Source: an uncultured Bacilli bacterium
GTDB taxonomy: Bacteria > Bacillota_I > Bacilli_A > RF39 > UBA660
Assembly: GCA_947631285.1 (NCBI GenBank)
Contig: CANRKS010000031.1
Span: 1-10,103, forward strand
Direction: 5' to 3'
DNA: 10,103 bases
Position 1 is the first letter of the stretch. Every line of letters starts with the position of its first letter. Below are positions 1 to 7,248 of the stretch, in pieces. Below the pieces are notes generated by a model. The model was given only the letters and a program-made list of their open reading frames with translations. It had not been told where the DNA came from and did not search any database. The position numbers and the translations under genes are program-made.

Positions 1-45
1 AAATCTCATTTTTCCCTTTATTTATAAGGGATTGTGAGATTTTTT
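1..45 (+). terminator. Probable intrinsic terminator of a gene left of the window
   Basis: An 8-bp outer stem pairs positions 1-8 (AAATCTCA) with 35-42 (TGAGATTT). An inner stem pairs 14-18 (CCCTT) with 26-30 (AAGGG). The two are separated by a T-rich internal loop. A run of six T follows at 40-45, partly inside the outer arm. No gene end is visible because the window starts here, so the strand is inferred from the T run. The hairpin is nearly symmetrical and could also act on the other strand. Confidence 0.6.
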
Positions 46-154
46 GCTTTCAACAACTGTCAAACTCAAGATTATAATATCATATATTTTGCCGTTTAAA
101 AACCCTCTTTAGTTATATCTTTACTATTTTCTTACTAATTCATTTTACACTGAT

Positions 155-183
155 TTGACAATTTTCGCTATTTATGGTATAAT
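155..183 (+). promoter_or_regulatory. Consensus sigma-A promoter with extended -10
   Basis: The -35 box TTGACA is at 155-160 and the -10 box TATAAT at 178-183, with 17 bp between them. Both hexamers match the consensus exactly. TG at 175-176 supplies the extended -10 motif (TGnTATAAT). Transcription should start near 190, giving a leader of only about 15-17 nt that holds the ribosome binding site. It should drive the gene at 207 and, by read-through, def. No operator-like repeat is seen around it, so strong constitutive expression is the simplest reading. Confidence 0.9.
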
Positions 184-206
184 TTAGCCAGATAAGAGGG
201 GATTTT

Positions 207-1022
207 ATGAGGTATAGTTTAATTAGTTGGAAAAATGCTAATTCCATAAGGGAAATTAAAGGTTATTCTCACTTTATGGATGATAGTTATAATGAAAATA
301 ATCTAACTGACATCGACCATTTTTGTATGCAATTTGCTAAAGAAGAAGATTTAAAAAACTTTTTATTAGCTAAAGGTTTGATTAGCGAACGCGAATGGCA
401 TTATCGTTTAGCTATCGGATTATATAATAAAAATGCCTTACGTCCTCAAAAGATATTATACTATTTAACTTTCCAAAAAGATGAACCTCTTTTTGGGGCT
501 GATACCTTAATTAATTATTATTTAGACCATTTAGAAGATATCTCTTTTATGCAAGAATTTATCCGAATGTTTGAAAGTGGTCATAATCCTAATTTCAACA
601 TTTTAAAATATTATTATGAACTTAAAGAAAATGGTTTCTTATCACCTTATTCTAAAGAAAGATTAACTTTAGAAATAAAAGCTTATTTAAAGAAATTTAT
701 GACTTGTTCATCTAATGATACTTTCTATCGTCATTTAAGAATTTTAGTTAAATTAGTAAGTCATCATGCTTCTTTAAATGATAACGAATTAAATATTAGT
801 GATGAAATAGTTAGAACCCCAATTAATGATGAAATTTTAAAGAAAGAATTAAAAGATCGTTATATGCAACTAGAAGATAATCCTACCTTCGAAGAAAAAG
901 AAGCGATTGAAAAAAGAATTAACGAAATTGAAAATTACTTTAAAACTTTAGAACTTATTAATAGACAAACTATTAGTCGCCAAAGAAAAATAAAAAAAGA
1001 AAGAACAGAATATTACGATTAA
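207..1022 (+). CDS. Uncharacterised 271-residue soluble protein, first gene of the def operon
   Basis: I do not recognise this protein. The ATG at 207 is preceded by a good Shine-Dalgarno (GAGGGG, 196-201, 5-nt spacing) just downstream of a consensus promoter, which settles the start. The product has no signal peptide or membrane segment and looks cytoplasmic. It is rich in Lys, Glu, Asn, Tyr and Leu and appears mostly helical. The middle (about residues 75-165) has Tyr/Leu/Phe-rich helices. Residues about 215-250 are highly charged and look like a coiled coil, and the last 15 or so residues are strongly basic. No catalytic motif or metal-binding cluster stands out. It is 12 bp from def, whose ribosome binding site overlaps this gene's TAA stop, so the two are very likely cotranscribed and perhaps translationally coupled. 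A role near translation or nucleic acid is only a guess from the neighbour and the basic tail. Confidence 0.85.
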   Translation: MRYSLISWKNANSIREIKGYSHFMDDSYNENNLTDIDHFCMQFAKEEDLKNFLLAKGLISEREWHYRLAIGLYNKNALRPQKILYYLTFQKDEPLFGADTLINYYLDHLEDISFMQEFIRMFESGHNPNFNILKYYYELKENGFLSPYSKERLTLEIKAYLKKFMTCSSNDTFYRHLRILVKLVSHHASLNDNELNISDEIVRTPINDEILKKELKDRYMQLEDNPTFEEKEAIEKRINEIENYFKTLELINRQTISRQRKIKKERTEYYD

Positions 1023-1034
1023 AGGAGGGTTAGC

Positions 1035-1586
1035 ATGCAATTACCAAATTTAAAAATATTAGATGAAAAAAATAAAACACTAAGAAAAATCAGTGAAGAA
1101 GTAAAATTTCCTTTAACTAAGGAAGACAAAAAAACGATTAAAGATATCATAACCTATTTAACCATGAGTCAAATTGAAGAATATTATGAAAAATATAATT
1201 TAAGACCCGGTATGGGTTTAGCTTTTATTCAATTAGGTATTCCCAAAAATATTTTTGTCATTGTTGATGAAGTAGATGAAGGAAAATTTGAAAATTATGT
1301 CATTATTAACCCTAAAATGATTAGTCATAGTGAAGAATTAATCTATGTAGGTGAAGGGGAAGGATGTCTATCTGTTAATCGAGAAGTAGAAGGAATAGTT
1401 CCTAGATATGCAAGAATGCGCATTAGTTACCAAAATGAAGAGGGGCAAAAATTAGAAATAAGAGTCAGAGAAGATCTTTCTGTAGCTTTTCAACATGAAA
1501 TGGATCACTTAAATGGTATTCTCTTCATTGATAAAATTGATAAAAAAGATCCTTTTAAAAATCGAGAAAAAATGCGAGAAATATAA
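1035..1586 (+). CDS. def: Peptide deformylase, type 2 (Gram-positive form)
   Basis: The enzyme removes the N-formyl group from initiator methionine on nascent chains, in the cytoplasm at the ribosome exit. All three family motifs are visible. Motif 1 is at residues 59-66 (GMGLAFIQ), motif 2 EGCLS at 109-113 with metal ligand Cys111, and motif 3 HEMDH at 154-158 with His154 and His158 as ligands and Glu155 as catalytic base. The 183-residue length and the long segment before motif 1, ending in LRPG, match type 2 enzymes of low-GC Gram-positives. Motif 1 differs from the usual GxGLAAPQ, with Phe64 and Ile65 replacing Ala-Pro, but the oxyanion Gln66 is kept, so activity is expected. The start is fixed by AAAGGAGGG at 1021-1029, which overlaps the upstream stop. 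It is the second gene of a two-gene operon and ends in a shared terminator facing valS. Confidence 0.96.
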   Translation: MQLPNLKILDEKNKTLRKISEEVKFPLTKEDKKTIKDIITYLTMSQIEEYYEKYNLRPGMGLAFIQLGIPKNIFVIVDEVDEGKFENYVIINPKMISHSEELIYVGEGEGCLSVNREVEGIVPRYARMRISYQNEEGQKLEIRVREDLSVAFQHEMDHLNGILFIDKIDKKDPFKNREKMREI

Positions 1587-1626
1587 AAGAAGAATTAGCT
1601 TGTTAACTTAGCTAATTCTTCTTTTT
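1585..1626. terminator. Bidirectional terminator between def and valS, overlapping both gene ends
   Basis: A perfect 16-bp inverted repeat pairs 1585-1600 with 1610-1625 around a 9-nt loop. On the + strand it ends in a T run (1622-1626). On the - strand the other arm ends in TTTT. It begins inside the TAA of def (1584-1586) and spans the valS stop (1597-1595) plus its last nine or so sense codons. One element therefore serves both convergent genes and is also coding sequence. Confidence 0.85.
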
Positions 1627-4111
1627 CATCATTTAATTTTTGCTTTTCTTTTAAGACTAAATCTTTTGGTGCTTTACTTGTAAAATTATCATTATTAAGT
1701 AAGGCTTCTCTTTTCTTTATTGATAGTGTTAATTCATTAATTTGTTTTTCTTTTAAACGTATATCTTCTTCCGTTAATTCCTTTTCGTAATAAATAATTG
1801 CTTCATAGTTTTTAGTACTAACTTTAAATTCCGTCATATCTAAATTTTTATCGGTTATTTTATTAGATAGTTTTAATAAATTAATAATTAATTCTTCTTG
1901 AGAGTTAATTTTAACTTGATAATTTCCTACTATATTATTCTCTTTTACGGTCGTTCTAAAGCTTTTAACAAAATCAATTATTTCTTCGACTTCTTTTTCA
2001 TCTTCCATATATATTTGTTTCTTATCATATTCAGGATAAGAACTAATCATAATGTTTTCATCTTTTAAAGGTAGATAATCATAAATAACATTTGTCACAT
2101 AAGGCATAAATGGATGAAGCATTTTTAAAATACAAGTTAAAGTATAAAGTAAAGTGCTTTTTGTTCCTTCTTCCTCAATACTAAATTTCGCCATTTCAAT
2201 ATAATTATCACAAAAATCATTCCAAATAAAGGCATAAATTATTGTATTAACATTATTAAACTCCATTTTTTCCATATATTTAGTAACATCTTTAATCGTT
2301 TGATTTAATTTAGTTAAAATCCATTTATCAGCTTTATTTATTTTTGTTAAATTAATTTCTTTTAAATTTTCAATATTCATTAAGACAAAACGAGAAGCAT
2401 TCCATAACTTATTAATAAAGTTCCATGTTGACTTTAGTTTTTCTTCATCAAATCTTAAATCCATTCCCGGAGCAGTTGAAGTCGTTAAGTAATATCTTAA
2501 AGCATCGGCTCCATATTTAGAAATCATATCCATGGGATCAACACCATTACCTAAGCTTTTACTCATCTTTCGTCCTTCTTTATCACGAATCAAACCATGA
2601 ATTAAGCATTTTTCAAAAGGTCTTTTACCAGTAAATTCTAAAGATTCAAAAGTCATTCGACATACCCAGAAGAAAATAATATCATAACCAGTTACTAAAG
2701 TATTAGTTGGAAAATAACGATTGTATAAATCTAAATTATCAGGCCATCCCATCGTAGCAAAAGGCCACAATGCACTAGAAAACCAAGTATCTAAAACATC
2801 TTTATCTTGATGCCAACCTTCTCCCTCGGGAGCATCCATCCCCACATAAACTTCATCATCCCGATACCACGCTGGAATTTGATGACCCCACCAAAGTTGT
2901 CTGGAAATACACCAATCGTGGCAATCACTCATCCAATTATTCATAATTTTTTCAAACCTTGGCGGAATAAAATTAACTTTTGTATCTTTATTTTTTTGAT
3001 TTTCCACTACTCTTCTTGATAGATCTTTCATATTGACAAACCATTGGCGAGAAAGATAAGGCTCTACCATAGCATCAGTTCTTTCGGAATGACCAACGGA
3101 ATGGGTAATTTCTTCTATTTTAATTAAAATACCCTCTTCTTTTAAATCTTTAATTAAATTTTTCCGACAAAGAAAACGATCCATTCCTTTATACTTTAAG
3201 GCATTCTCATTCATTGTTCCATCTTCATTTATAACGATAATTCGTTCTAAATTATGTCTTATTCCTACTTCATAATCATTAGGATCATGTGCCGGTGTAA
3301 TCTTAACTACTCCTGTTCCAAATGAAGGATCAGCATGTTCATCACCAATAATCGGAATTAATTTACCAACGACTGGTAAAATAACTTTTTTACCAATTAA
3401 ATCTTTATATCTTTCATCATTAGGATTAACTGCAACTGCTGTATCACCAAATAATGTTTCAGGTCTAGTCGTTGCTACTTCTAAATAATCATTTGTACCT
3501 TCAATAAAATATTTTAAATGATAAAAAGCTCCTTTAACATCTTTATAAATTACTTCTTCATTAGATAAAGCTGTTTTCGCAACAGGATCCCAGTTAATAA
3601 TCTTTTCTCCTTGATATATAAGTCCTTTATTATAAAGAGTAACAAAGACATAACGGACCGCTTTTTCCATTCCTTTATCTAGAGTAAATCTTTCTTTCGT
3701 TAAATCAACTGATAAACCTAATTTAGCCCATTGTTCATGAATAATATCTTTATGTTCTTCCGTCCATTTAAAGCATTCCTCTAAAAAAGCTTCTCTTCCC
3801 ATTGCATATTTATTTAAGCCTTTTTCTTTTAACCTATTTACTACTTTTGCTTCTGTAGCAATCGCGGCATGATCAGTACCAGGAAGCCATAAACAATCAT
3901 AACCTTGCATTCTTTTAAAACGAATTATTATATCTTGTAAAGCTGTATCCCAAGCATGGCCTAAATGTAATTTACCTGTTACATTAGGAGGAGGTATAAC
4001 AATAGCGTAAGGCTTTTTTGATAAATCACCACATTCAAAATAATGATGAGAAAGCCAATAATCATAAACTCCTTCTTCAACCATTAAATGATCATATTTT
4101 TTTTCTAACAT
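1595..4111 (-). CDS. valS: Valyl-tRNA synthetase
   Basis: A class I aminoacyl-tRNA synthetase that charges tRNA-Val with valine in the cytoplasm. The nucleotide-binding HIGH motif appears as HLGH at residues about 49-52, after PPPNVTGK. GTDHAAIAT follows at about 78-86. The CP1 editing domain, which hydrolyses mischarged Thr-tRNA-Val, carries TTRPE at about 214-218. WWGHQIPAW and DVLDTWFSS precede the KMSKS loop at about 515-519. The last 65 or so residues are charged and heptad-like, the usual ValRS C-terminal coiled coil that contacts tRNA. The segment between WWGHQIPAW and DVLDTW has no Cys pairs, so the zinc knuckle of some ValRS is absent, as in Bacillus-type enzymes. The start is ATG 4111 (838 residues, slightly short for the usual ~880), set by GAGGAG at 4119-4124. 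An in-frame ATG at 4126 overlaps that site and is unlikely. It is controlled by a T-box leader. Confidence 0.97.
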   Translation of the reverse strand: MLEKKYDHLMVEEGVYDYWLSHHYFECGDLSKKPYAIVIPPPNVTGKLHLGHAWDTALQDIIIRFKRMQGYDCLWLPGTDHAAIATEAKVVNRLKEKGLNKYAMGREAFLEECFKWTEEHKDIIHEQWAKLGLSVDLTKERFTLDKGMEKAVRYVFVTLYNKGLIYQGEKIINWDPVAKTALSNEEVIYKDVKGAFYHLKYFIEGTNDYLEVATTRPETLFGDTAVAVNPNDERYKDLIGKKVILPVVGKLIPIIGDEHADPSFGTGVVKITPAHDPNDYEVGIRHNLERIIVINEDGTMNENALKYKGMDRFLCRKNLIKDLKEEGILIKIEEITHSVGHSERTDAMVEPYLSRQWFVNMKDLSRRVVENQKNKDTKVNFIPPRFEKIMNNWMSDCHDWCISRQLWWGHQIPAWYRDDEVYVGMDAPEGEGWHQDKDVLDTWFSSALWPFATMGWPDNLDLYNRYFPTNTLVTGYDIIFFWVCRMTFESLEFTGKRPFEKCLIHGLIRDKEGRKMSKSLGNGVDPMDMISKYGADALRYYLTTSTAPGMDLRFDEEKLKSTWNFINKLWNASRFVLMNIENLKEINLTKINKADKWILTKLNQTIKDVTKYMEKMEFNNVNTIIYAFIWNDFCDNYIEMAKFSIEEEGTKSTLLYTLTCILKMLHPFMPYVTNVIYDYLPLKDENIMISSYPEYDKKQIYMEDEKEVEEIIDFVKSFRTTVKENNIVGNYQVKINSQEELIINLLKLSNKITDKNLDMTEFKVSTKNYEAIIYYEKELTEEDIRLKEKQINELTLSIKKREALLNNDNFTSKAPKDLVLKEKQKLNDEKEELAKLTS

Positions 4112-4118
4112 AATATCA

Positions 4119-4124
4119 CTCCTC
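4119..4124 (-). promoter_or_regulatory. valS ribosome binding site
   Basis: GAGGAG on the minus strand lies 7 nt before ATG 4111. It decides the start: the upstream in-frame ATG (4126-4124) shares its G with this site and has no Shine-Dalgarno of its own. Confidence 0.85.
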
Positions 4125-4143
4125 ATATAAATTTCTTATCAAT

Positions 4144-4168
4144 AAAAAAAGATGTCACCAAAGGGCGA
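4144..4168 (-). terminator. T-box regulated terminator (short stem)
   Basis: The 3' arm of the antiterminator can instead pair downstream: CUCGCC's CGCC (4167-4164) with GGUG (4159-4156), plus U4168-A4155, around loop CUUU. Seven T follow (4150-4144). The stem is only 5 bp with one G-U, short for a T-box terminator, but its exclusivity with the antiterminator and the T run support the role. Confidence 0.6.
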
Positions 4169-4327
4169 GTATTCCCGCGGTACCACCTTTATTTGTTCTT
4201 TAAATTTTAACGCATTTCTGCTTTTATACTCCATTGCAACAAATATATTCTCTTTTTCTTAGTTTGCACCAACCACTAATTCTCTTTAAAAAGATTCCTA
4301 TATCCCTCAATTTCTTCGTACAAATTT

Positions 4328-4355
4328 ATTATATTTTATCAAAATTAACCATTAA
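4328..4355 (-). promoter_or_regulatory. Probable valS promoter inside the end of the upstream gene
   Basis: A perfect -10 (TATAAT, 4333-4328) lies 7 or so bases before the expected 5' end of the T-box leader. The best -35 at 16-bp spacing is TTAATG (4355-4350), which is weak and lies in the last codons of the gene ending at 4345. The -10 is convincing and the -35 less so. Confidence 0.6.
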
Positions 4356-5268
4356 GTTCAAGAGTATCAAGTATATTATCACCTGATTTAATAATGATAT
4401 CATCGTTTTCTACTTCTATAGTTAAATTAGCCCCATTATCAGTTAGAGTAATCATTTGTAAATAATTATTTTCTAAATCATCATAAATATAAAGTATATT
4501 ATCAGAAATAATTCCTAAATACCTATCTTTTACTAAACATTTAGATATATTTAAATTATTTAAAAATTCTTCTCCATCATAACCATATACTCTTATTTTA
4601 TTATTTGAAAGTGTAACAACATAACGATTATTATAATCAATAATTGGTTCATTATAAGTAGACGTTAGAGAAGTATTATCATTTTTGACCAAATACCATT
4701 TATCATCTTTAGAAACAATATAAATATCACTTTTAAGATATCCTTCTTCTACTTCATTTTTAAGACCAACAAAACTATATTCAAAAGGCAAAATACTCAT
4801 AATGTTTTCATTAATACTAACTGCTCCCCACTTGCCATCTTGATTTTCTAAAATATAAGCATCTCCCGAAATATTAGTATTATAAGTATTTACCATTTTA
4901 TAATTTTGTAAAGTACTACCTTGCTTAATACTATATAATTTTACTAAAGCCCCATCTTTTAGAAAAGCATAGTCATTATTAATTAGAGCAATTTTTTCTT
5001 GATCTTTACCGGTATAATAATTTATTCCATATTCTTGATCATTAATCGTAGAAGTTGCATAATCACAAGCATCAGTTGTACACTCATAAGTACCAAGTAA
5101 TTCACTACCTTCATAAAACCACAATTTATTCTTATAGTAAAAATCATGACCAGGATTTTTATCAAAAGGGTTTTTATCTTCTTTTAGAAAATAACTTACA
5201 ACAGTTAAAGGCGCAAAAATGCAAAGAAGAATTATAATAGTTACTAAAACAGTCTTTCGATTAATCAT
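4345..5268 (-). CDS. Membrane-anchored protein with one WG-like extracellular module
   Basis: I do not recognise a named family. I start it at ATG 5268 (307 residues), which overlaps the stop of the upstream gene by 8 bp (ATGATTAA). An earlier in-frame ATG (5313) would add 15 residues encoded inside the neighbour and leave the membrane helix further from the N-terminus. Residues 6-27 form one hydrophobic helix after a short basic start, so this is an N-in, C-out anchor or an uncleaved signal. Residues about 43-307 form a beta-rich outer domain homologous to both halves of the upstream protein. It starts with a GTYEC segment and a Cys pair (C63, C68), then has a WG-repeat-like stretch at about 145-170 (DGKWGAV ending near PFEYSFVG), then Tyr/Asn/Asp-rich strands. 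WG-type repeats are thought to form propeller-like binding surfaces; a ligand cannot be named. Translation is probably coupled to the upstream gene. No terminator separates it from the valS leader. Confidence 0.85.
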   Translation of the reverse strand: MINRKTVLVTIIILLCIFAPLTVVSYFLKEDKNPFDKNPGHDFYYKNKLWFYEGSELLGTYECTTDACDYATSTINDQEYGINYYTGKDQEKIALINNDYAFLKDGALVKLYSIKQGSTLQNYKMVNTYNTNISGDAYILENQDGKWGAVSINENIMSILPFEYSFVGLKNEVEEGYLKSDIYIVSKDDKWYLVKNDNTSLTSTYNEPIIDYNNRYVVTLSNNKIRVYGYDGEEFLNNLNISKCLVKDRYLGIISDNILYIYDDLENNYLQMITLTDNGANLTIEVENDDIIIKSGDNILDTLELNG

Positions 5269-7171
5269 ACCTTGAGTACCCATCTTTATCGTATTTATGC
5301 TCAACATTATCAATTGTTATAACAAAACCTTTATCATCAAATTCAATAGTATATTTATTATCATTAACAGTTAAGCCCCAACTTAAAATACTTAAAGCAC
5401 TACTATATTTGTAAACATTTAATGAATTATTTAAAATACCAACATAATAATTATCATATAAATCAATATAATCAAATTCATTACTTATCTTTTTAAAATC
5501 TTCATCATAAACAGCGGAAGATGAATCAGTCGCTAATAAGAAATGTTTCTTCAAATATTTAATATCTTTATATTTAAATTCAATCTTACCTTTAACTGTA
5601 TTACTTGTAATTTCAATTACCCCATAATTACCATTATTGCTACCAACTGCTGATTTACAAATAAAGTATGATGAATCAGTAGAAAGTTGTCTAACATCAT
5701 CACTGCTTATTTCAACATCATCAGTAAAATCAAGACTACTATAAGTACCTTTTACTTTTTTAGTTTTTAAATCATATAAATAAATTAAAGGATTAGTATC
5801 AGATATATTATCATAAATAAAGACATATTGATTATTATAAATACCACTATAATGACCATCTTTAGTATAAATATTACATTTATCTAAACTACTAGTACTA
5901 GAAGTTAATTCATTTTTATTATTACATTTATAAGTACTTAATAATTCTAATTTTTCATCATCTTTATAGAAATATAATGTTCCATCAAAATAACTAAGAT
6001 AAGAAATACCACTAGAAACTACTCCTTCATATAAATTAATACTTTTAGTTTCATTTCCCAAATTAATTAAAATAGCATTATCTCCTGTGCTTATTTCATA
6101 AGCTACTTTTGTCTCTTTTAAATTTTTATCATTATCATAAATATATTTTTTAACATAATCATTAGAATTTAATCTAATACCATCTTCATTTAGTTTACTT
6201 AAATCATTATTCATTAAATATAATCTACTACTTTTTACTAAAGAAATAATATCATTATCATGTAAACCAATATAATCATAACCATCTAGTAATTTAGAAT
6301 TATCATAAGTATATAAATCATATTTATTATTATAAAGACTAACTATATAATCACTATTAGCGTTTTTAATTACTCCTGGCGTACTATCACTAAGCTTTTT
6401 ACCTGTACTATCAATTATATAATTACTATCTTTATCTTGAGCGACTAAATATAATAAATTACCATTAACAATACCAAGATTCTCATAACTAGGTCTAATT
6501 AAATAATCAAATCCATTACTATTTATTTCAATTAAACCATATTTATTTGATTCATCCGCAATAACAATAACATCTTTATTAGTACTATATACTTTAAAAT
6601 TATTAACATTTAAAATATTTTCTTTATCACTAATGTTATATAAGAAAGTTTTATCATCATCATGCACAAATACATAATTATTACTATATACTTGACTATT
6701 TTTAACTATTTCTTCTCCTAATTCATTAACACTAATAATTCTTTCCATTTTATCATTAGTATAATCAGGCTTAGCTACAAAACATTTTTCACTATCTTTA
6801 TTAGTACATTCATAACTGCCTATTTCTTTATCATACATATCTAAAAAGATTAATTTACCATTTTCATAACGATAGTTATCTTTTTCTACAACTACTGGAT
6901 CATCTATTTCATTTTCATTATCACCATTTTTAAAAATAACAAAATAAAGAATTAAACCAACAATTAGAAGGATTAACAATATAATACCAACAATTATACC
7001 TGCTTTTCCTCCTTTAGATAAATCACTCCACCAGTCACCAATACTTCTTCGATGTTTCTTTTTCTTCTTTTGGACTTTTTCTTCTTCTTCACTTTCTAAT
7101 ATTTCTTCTTCTGTATCAGAATCACTCTCTAGTTCAATTATCTCATTATCATAATTAAAATCATCACTCAT
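5261..7171 (-). CDS. Large single-pass membrane protein with two tandem WG-like extracellular modules
   Basis: A 636-residue protein of no recognised family. The start at 7171 is fixed by AAGGAG (7178-7183, 6-nt spacing); the longer in-frame ATG at 7198 lies within the -10 box. The N-terminal tail is cytoplasmic: an acidic Glu/Asp-rich stretch (about 10-32), a polybasic run (35-42), then a DWWSDL motif. A helix at about 58-80 follows, and the positive residues before it predict N-in, C-out. The outer part has two copies of a beta-rich module at about 100-384 and 389-631. Each starts with a Cys pair (YEC, C122 and C130; YKC, C416 and C432). Each also has a WG-like centre, NKYGLIEI at about 209-217 and GNYGVIEI at about 514-521. 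The third copy is the next gene. A structural, sensory or adhesive envelope role is plausible, but nothing catalytic is visible. Confidence 0.88.
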   Translation of the reverse strand: MSDDFNYDNEIIELESDSDTEEEILESEEEEKVQKKKKKHRRSIGDWWSDLSKGGKAGIIVGIILLILLIVGLILYFVIFKNGDNENEIDDPVVVEKDNYRYENGKLIFLDMYDKEIGSYECTNKDSEKCFVAKPDYTNDKMERIISVNELGEEIVKNSQVYSNNYVFVHDDDKTFLYNISDKENILNVNNFKVYSTNKDVIVIADESNKYGLIEINSNGFDYLIRPSYENLGIVNGNLLYLVAQDKDSNYIIDSTGKKLSDSTPGVIKNANSDYIVSLYNNKYDLYTYDNSKLLDGYDYIGLHDNDIISLVKSSRLYLMNNDLSKLNEDGIRLNSNDYVKKYIYDNDKNLKETKVAYEISTGDNAILINLGNETKSINLYEGVVSSGISYLSYFDGTLYFYKDDEKLELLSTYKCNNKNELTSSTSSLDKCNIYTKDGHYSGIYNNQYVFIYDNISDTNPLIYLYDLKTKKVKGTYSSLDFTDDVEISSDDVRQLSTDSSYFICKSAVGSNNGNYGVIEITSNTVKGKIEFKYKDIKYLKKHFLLATDSSSAVYDEDFKKISNEFDYIDLYDNYYVGILNNSLNVYKYSSALSILSWGLTVNDNKYTIEFDDKGFVITIDNVEHKYDKDGYSRYD

Positions 7172-7177
7172 AATGCT

Positions 7178-7183
7178 CTCCTT
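7178..7183 (-). promoter_or_regulatory. Ribosome binding site of the 636-residue membrane protein
   Basis: AAGGAG on the minus strand, 6 nt before ATG 7171. It rejects the in-frame ATG at 7198, which has no such site and falls in the promoter. Confidence 0.85.
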
Positions 7184-7196
7184 GTATTCTAATTTC

Positions 7197-7225
7197 ATTA
7201 TATCATAAATTATATGTTTTTAAAA
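7197..7225 (-). promoter_or_regulatory. Extended -10 promoter of the two-gene membrane protein operon
   Basis: A perfect -10 TATAAT (7202-7197) is preceded by TGA, giving the extended TGnTATAAT form. At 17-bp spacing the -35 is TTTTAA (7225-7220), a poor match, as is common with extended -10 promoters. The start site would be near 7190, leaving a leader of about 20 nt. The -35 overlaps the hairpin that follows the surface-protein gene. Confidence 0.7.
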
Positions 7226-7248
7226 GAGAGGATTATTCCTCTCTTTTA
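7221..7248 (-). terminator. Hairpin at the end of the surface-protein gene
   Basis: A perfect 12-bp stem (7221-7232 with 7237-7248) has a 4-nt loop. It includes the TAA stop of the gene ending at 7246. Its 3' arm on the minus strand ends in TTTTA, but no longer T run follows, so termination may be incomplete. It is nearly symmetric and overlaps the next promoter's -35. Confidence 0.6.

Larger units (their letters stand above)
4112..4321 (-). ncRNA. T-box riboswitch leader of valS (Val specifier GUU)
   Basis: This 210-nt untranslated leader senses uncharged tRNA-Val. Reading the minus strand, the distal part of stem I holds AGAGA and GGTTGGTGCAAAC (within about 4261-4285). The 3' side of the specifier loop reads TTT-GTT-GCAAT, so the specifier is GUU (4240-4238), a valine codon followed by a purine. 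CAAT after it can pair with ATTG on the 5' side, closing the stem. The antiterminator is textbook: AAAGG (4190-4186), the 7-nt bulge UGGUACC that pairs with the tRNA acceptor end, GCG (4178-4176), an 8-nt loop, CGC (4167-4165) and CCUUU (4164-4160). Uncharged tRNA should stabilise this fold and allow read-through into valS. Exact leader ends are estimated from the promoter. Confidence 0.95.

Noticed and set aside
2807..3019. 70-codon open frame on the + strand
   Set aside because: It lies antisense inside valS, has no ribosome binding site, and its translation is low-complexity shadow sequence.
4112..4126. Longer N-terminus for valS (ATG 4126)
   Set aside because: This ATG overlaps the Shine-Dalgarno itself; ValRS proteins normally begin at the downstream methionine.
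4112..4190. Translational (Shine-Dalgarno sequestering) type of T-box
   Set aside because: No complement of GAGGAG is found in the antiterminator region, and a T7 run follows the alternative stem, favouring transcriptional control.
5055..5237. 60-codon open frame on the + strand
   Set aside because: Antisense to the 307-residue membrane protein gene; no initiation signals or recognisable protein.
7172..7198. Longer N-terminus for the 636-residue protein (ATG 7198)
   Set aside because: That ATG falls in the -10 box, upstream of the expected transcript start; AAGGAG points to ATG 7171.
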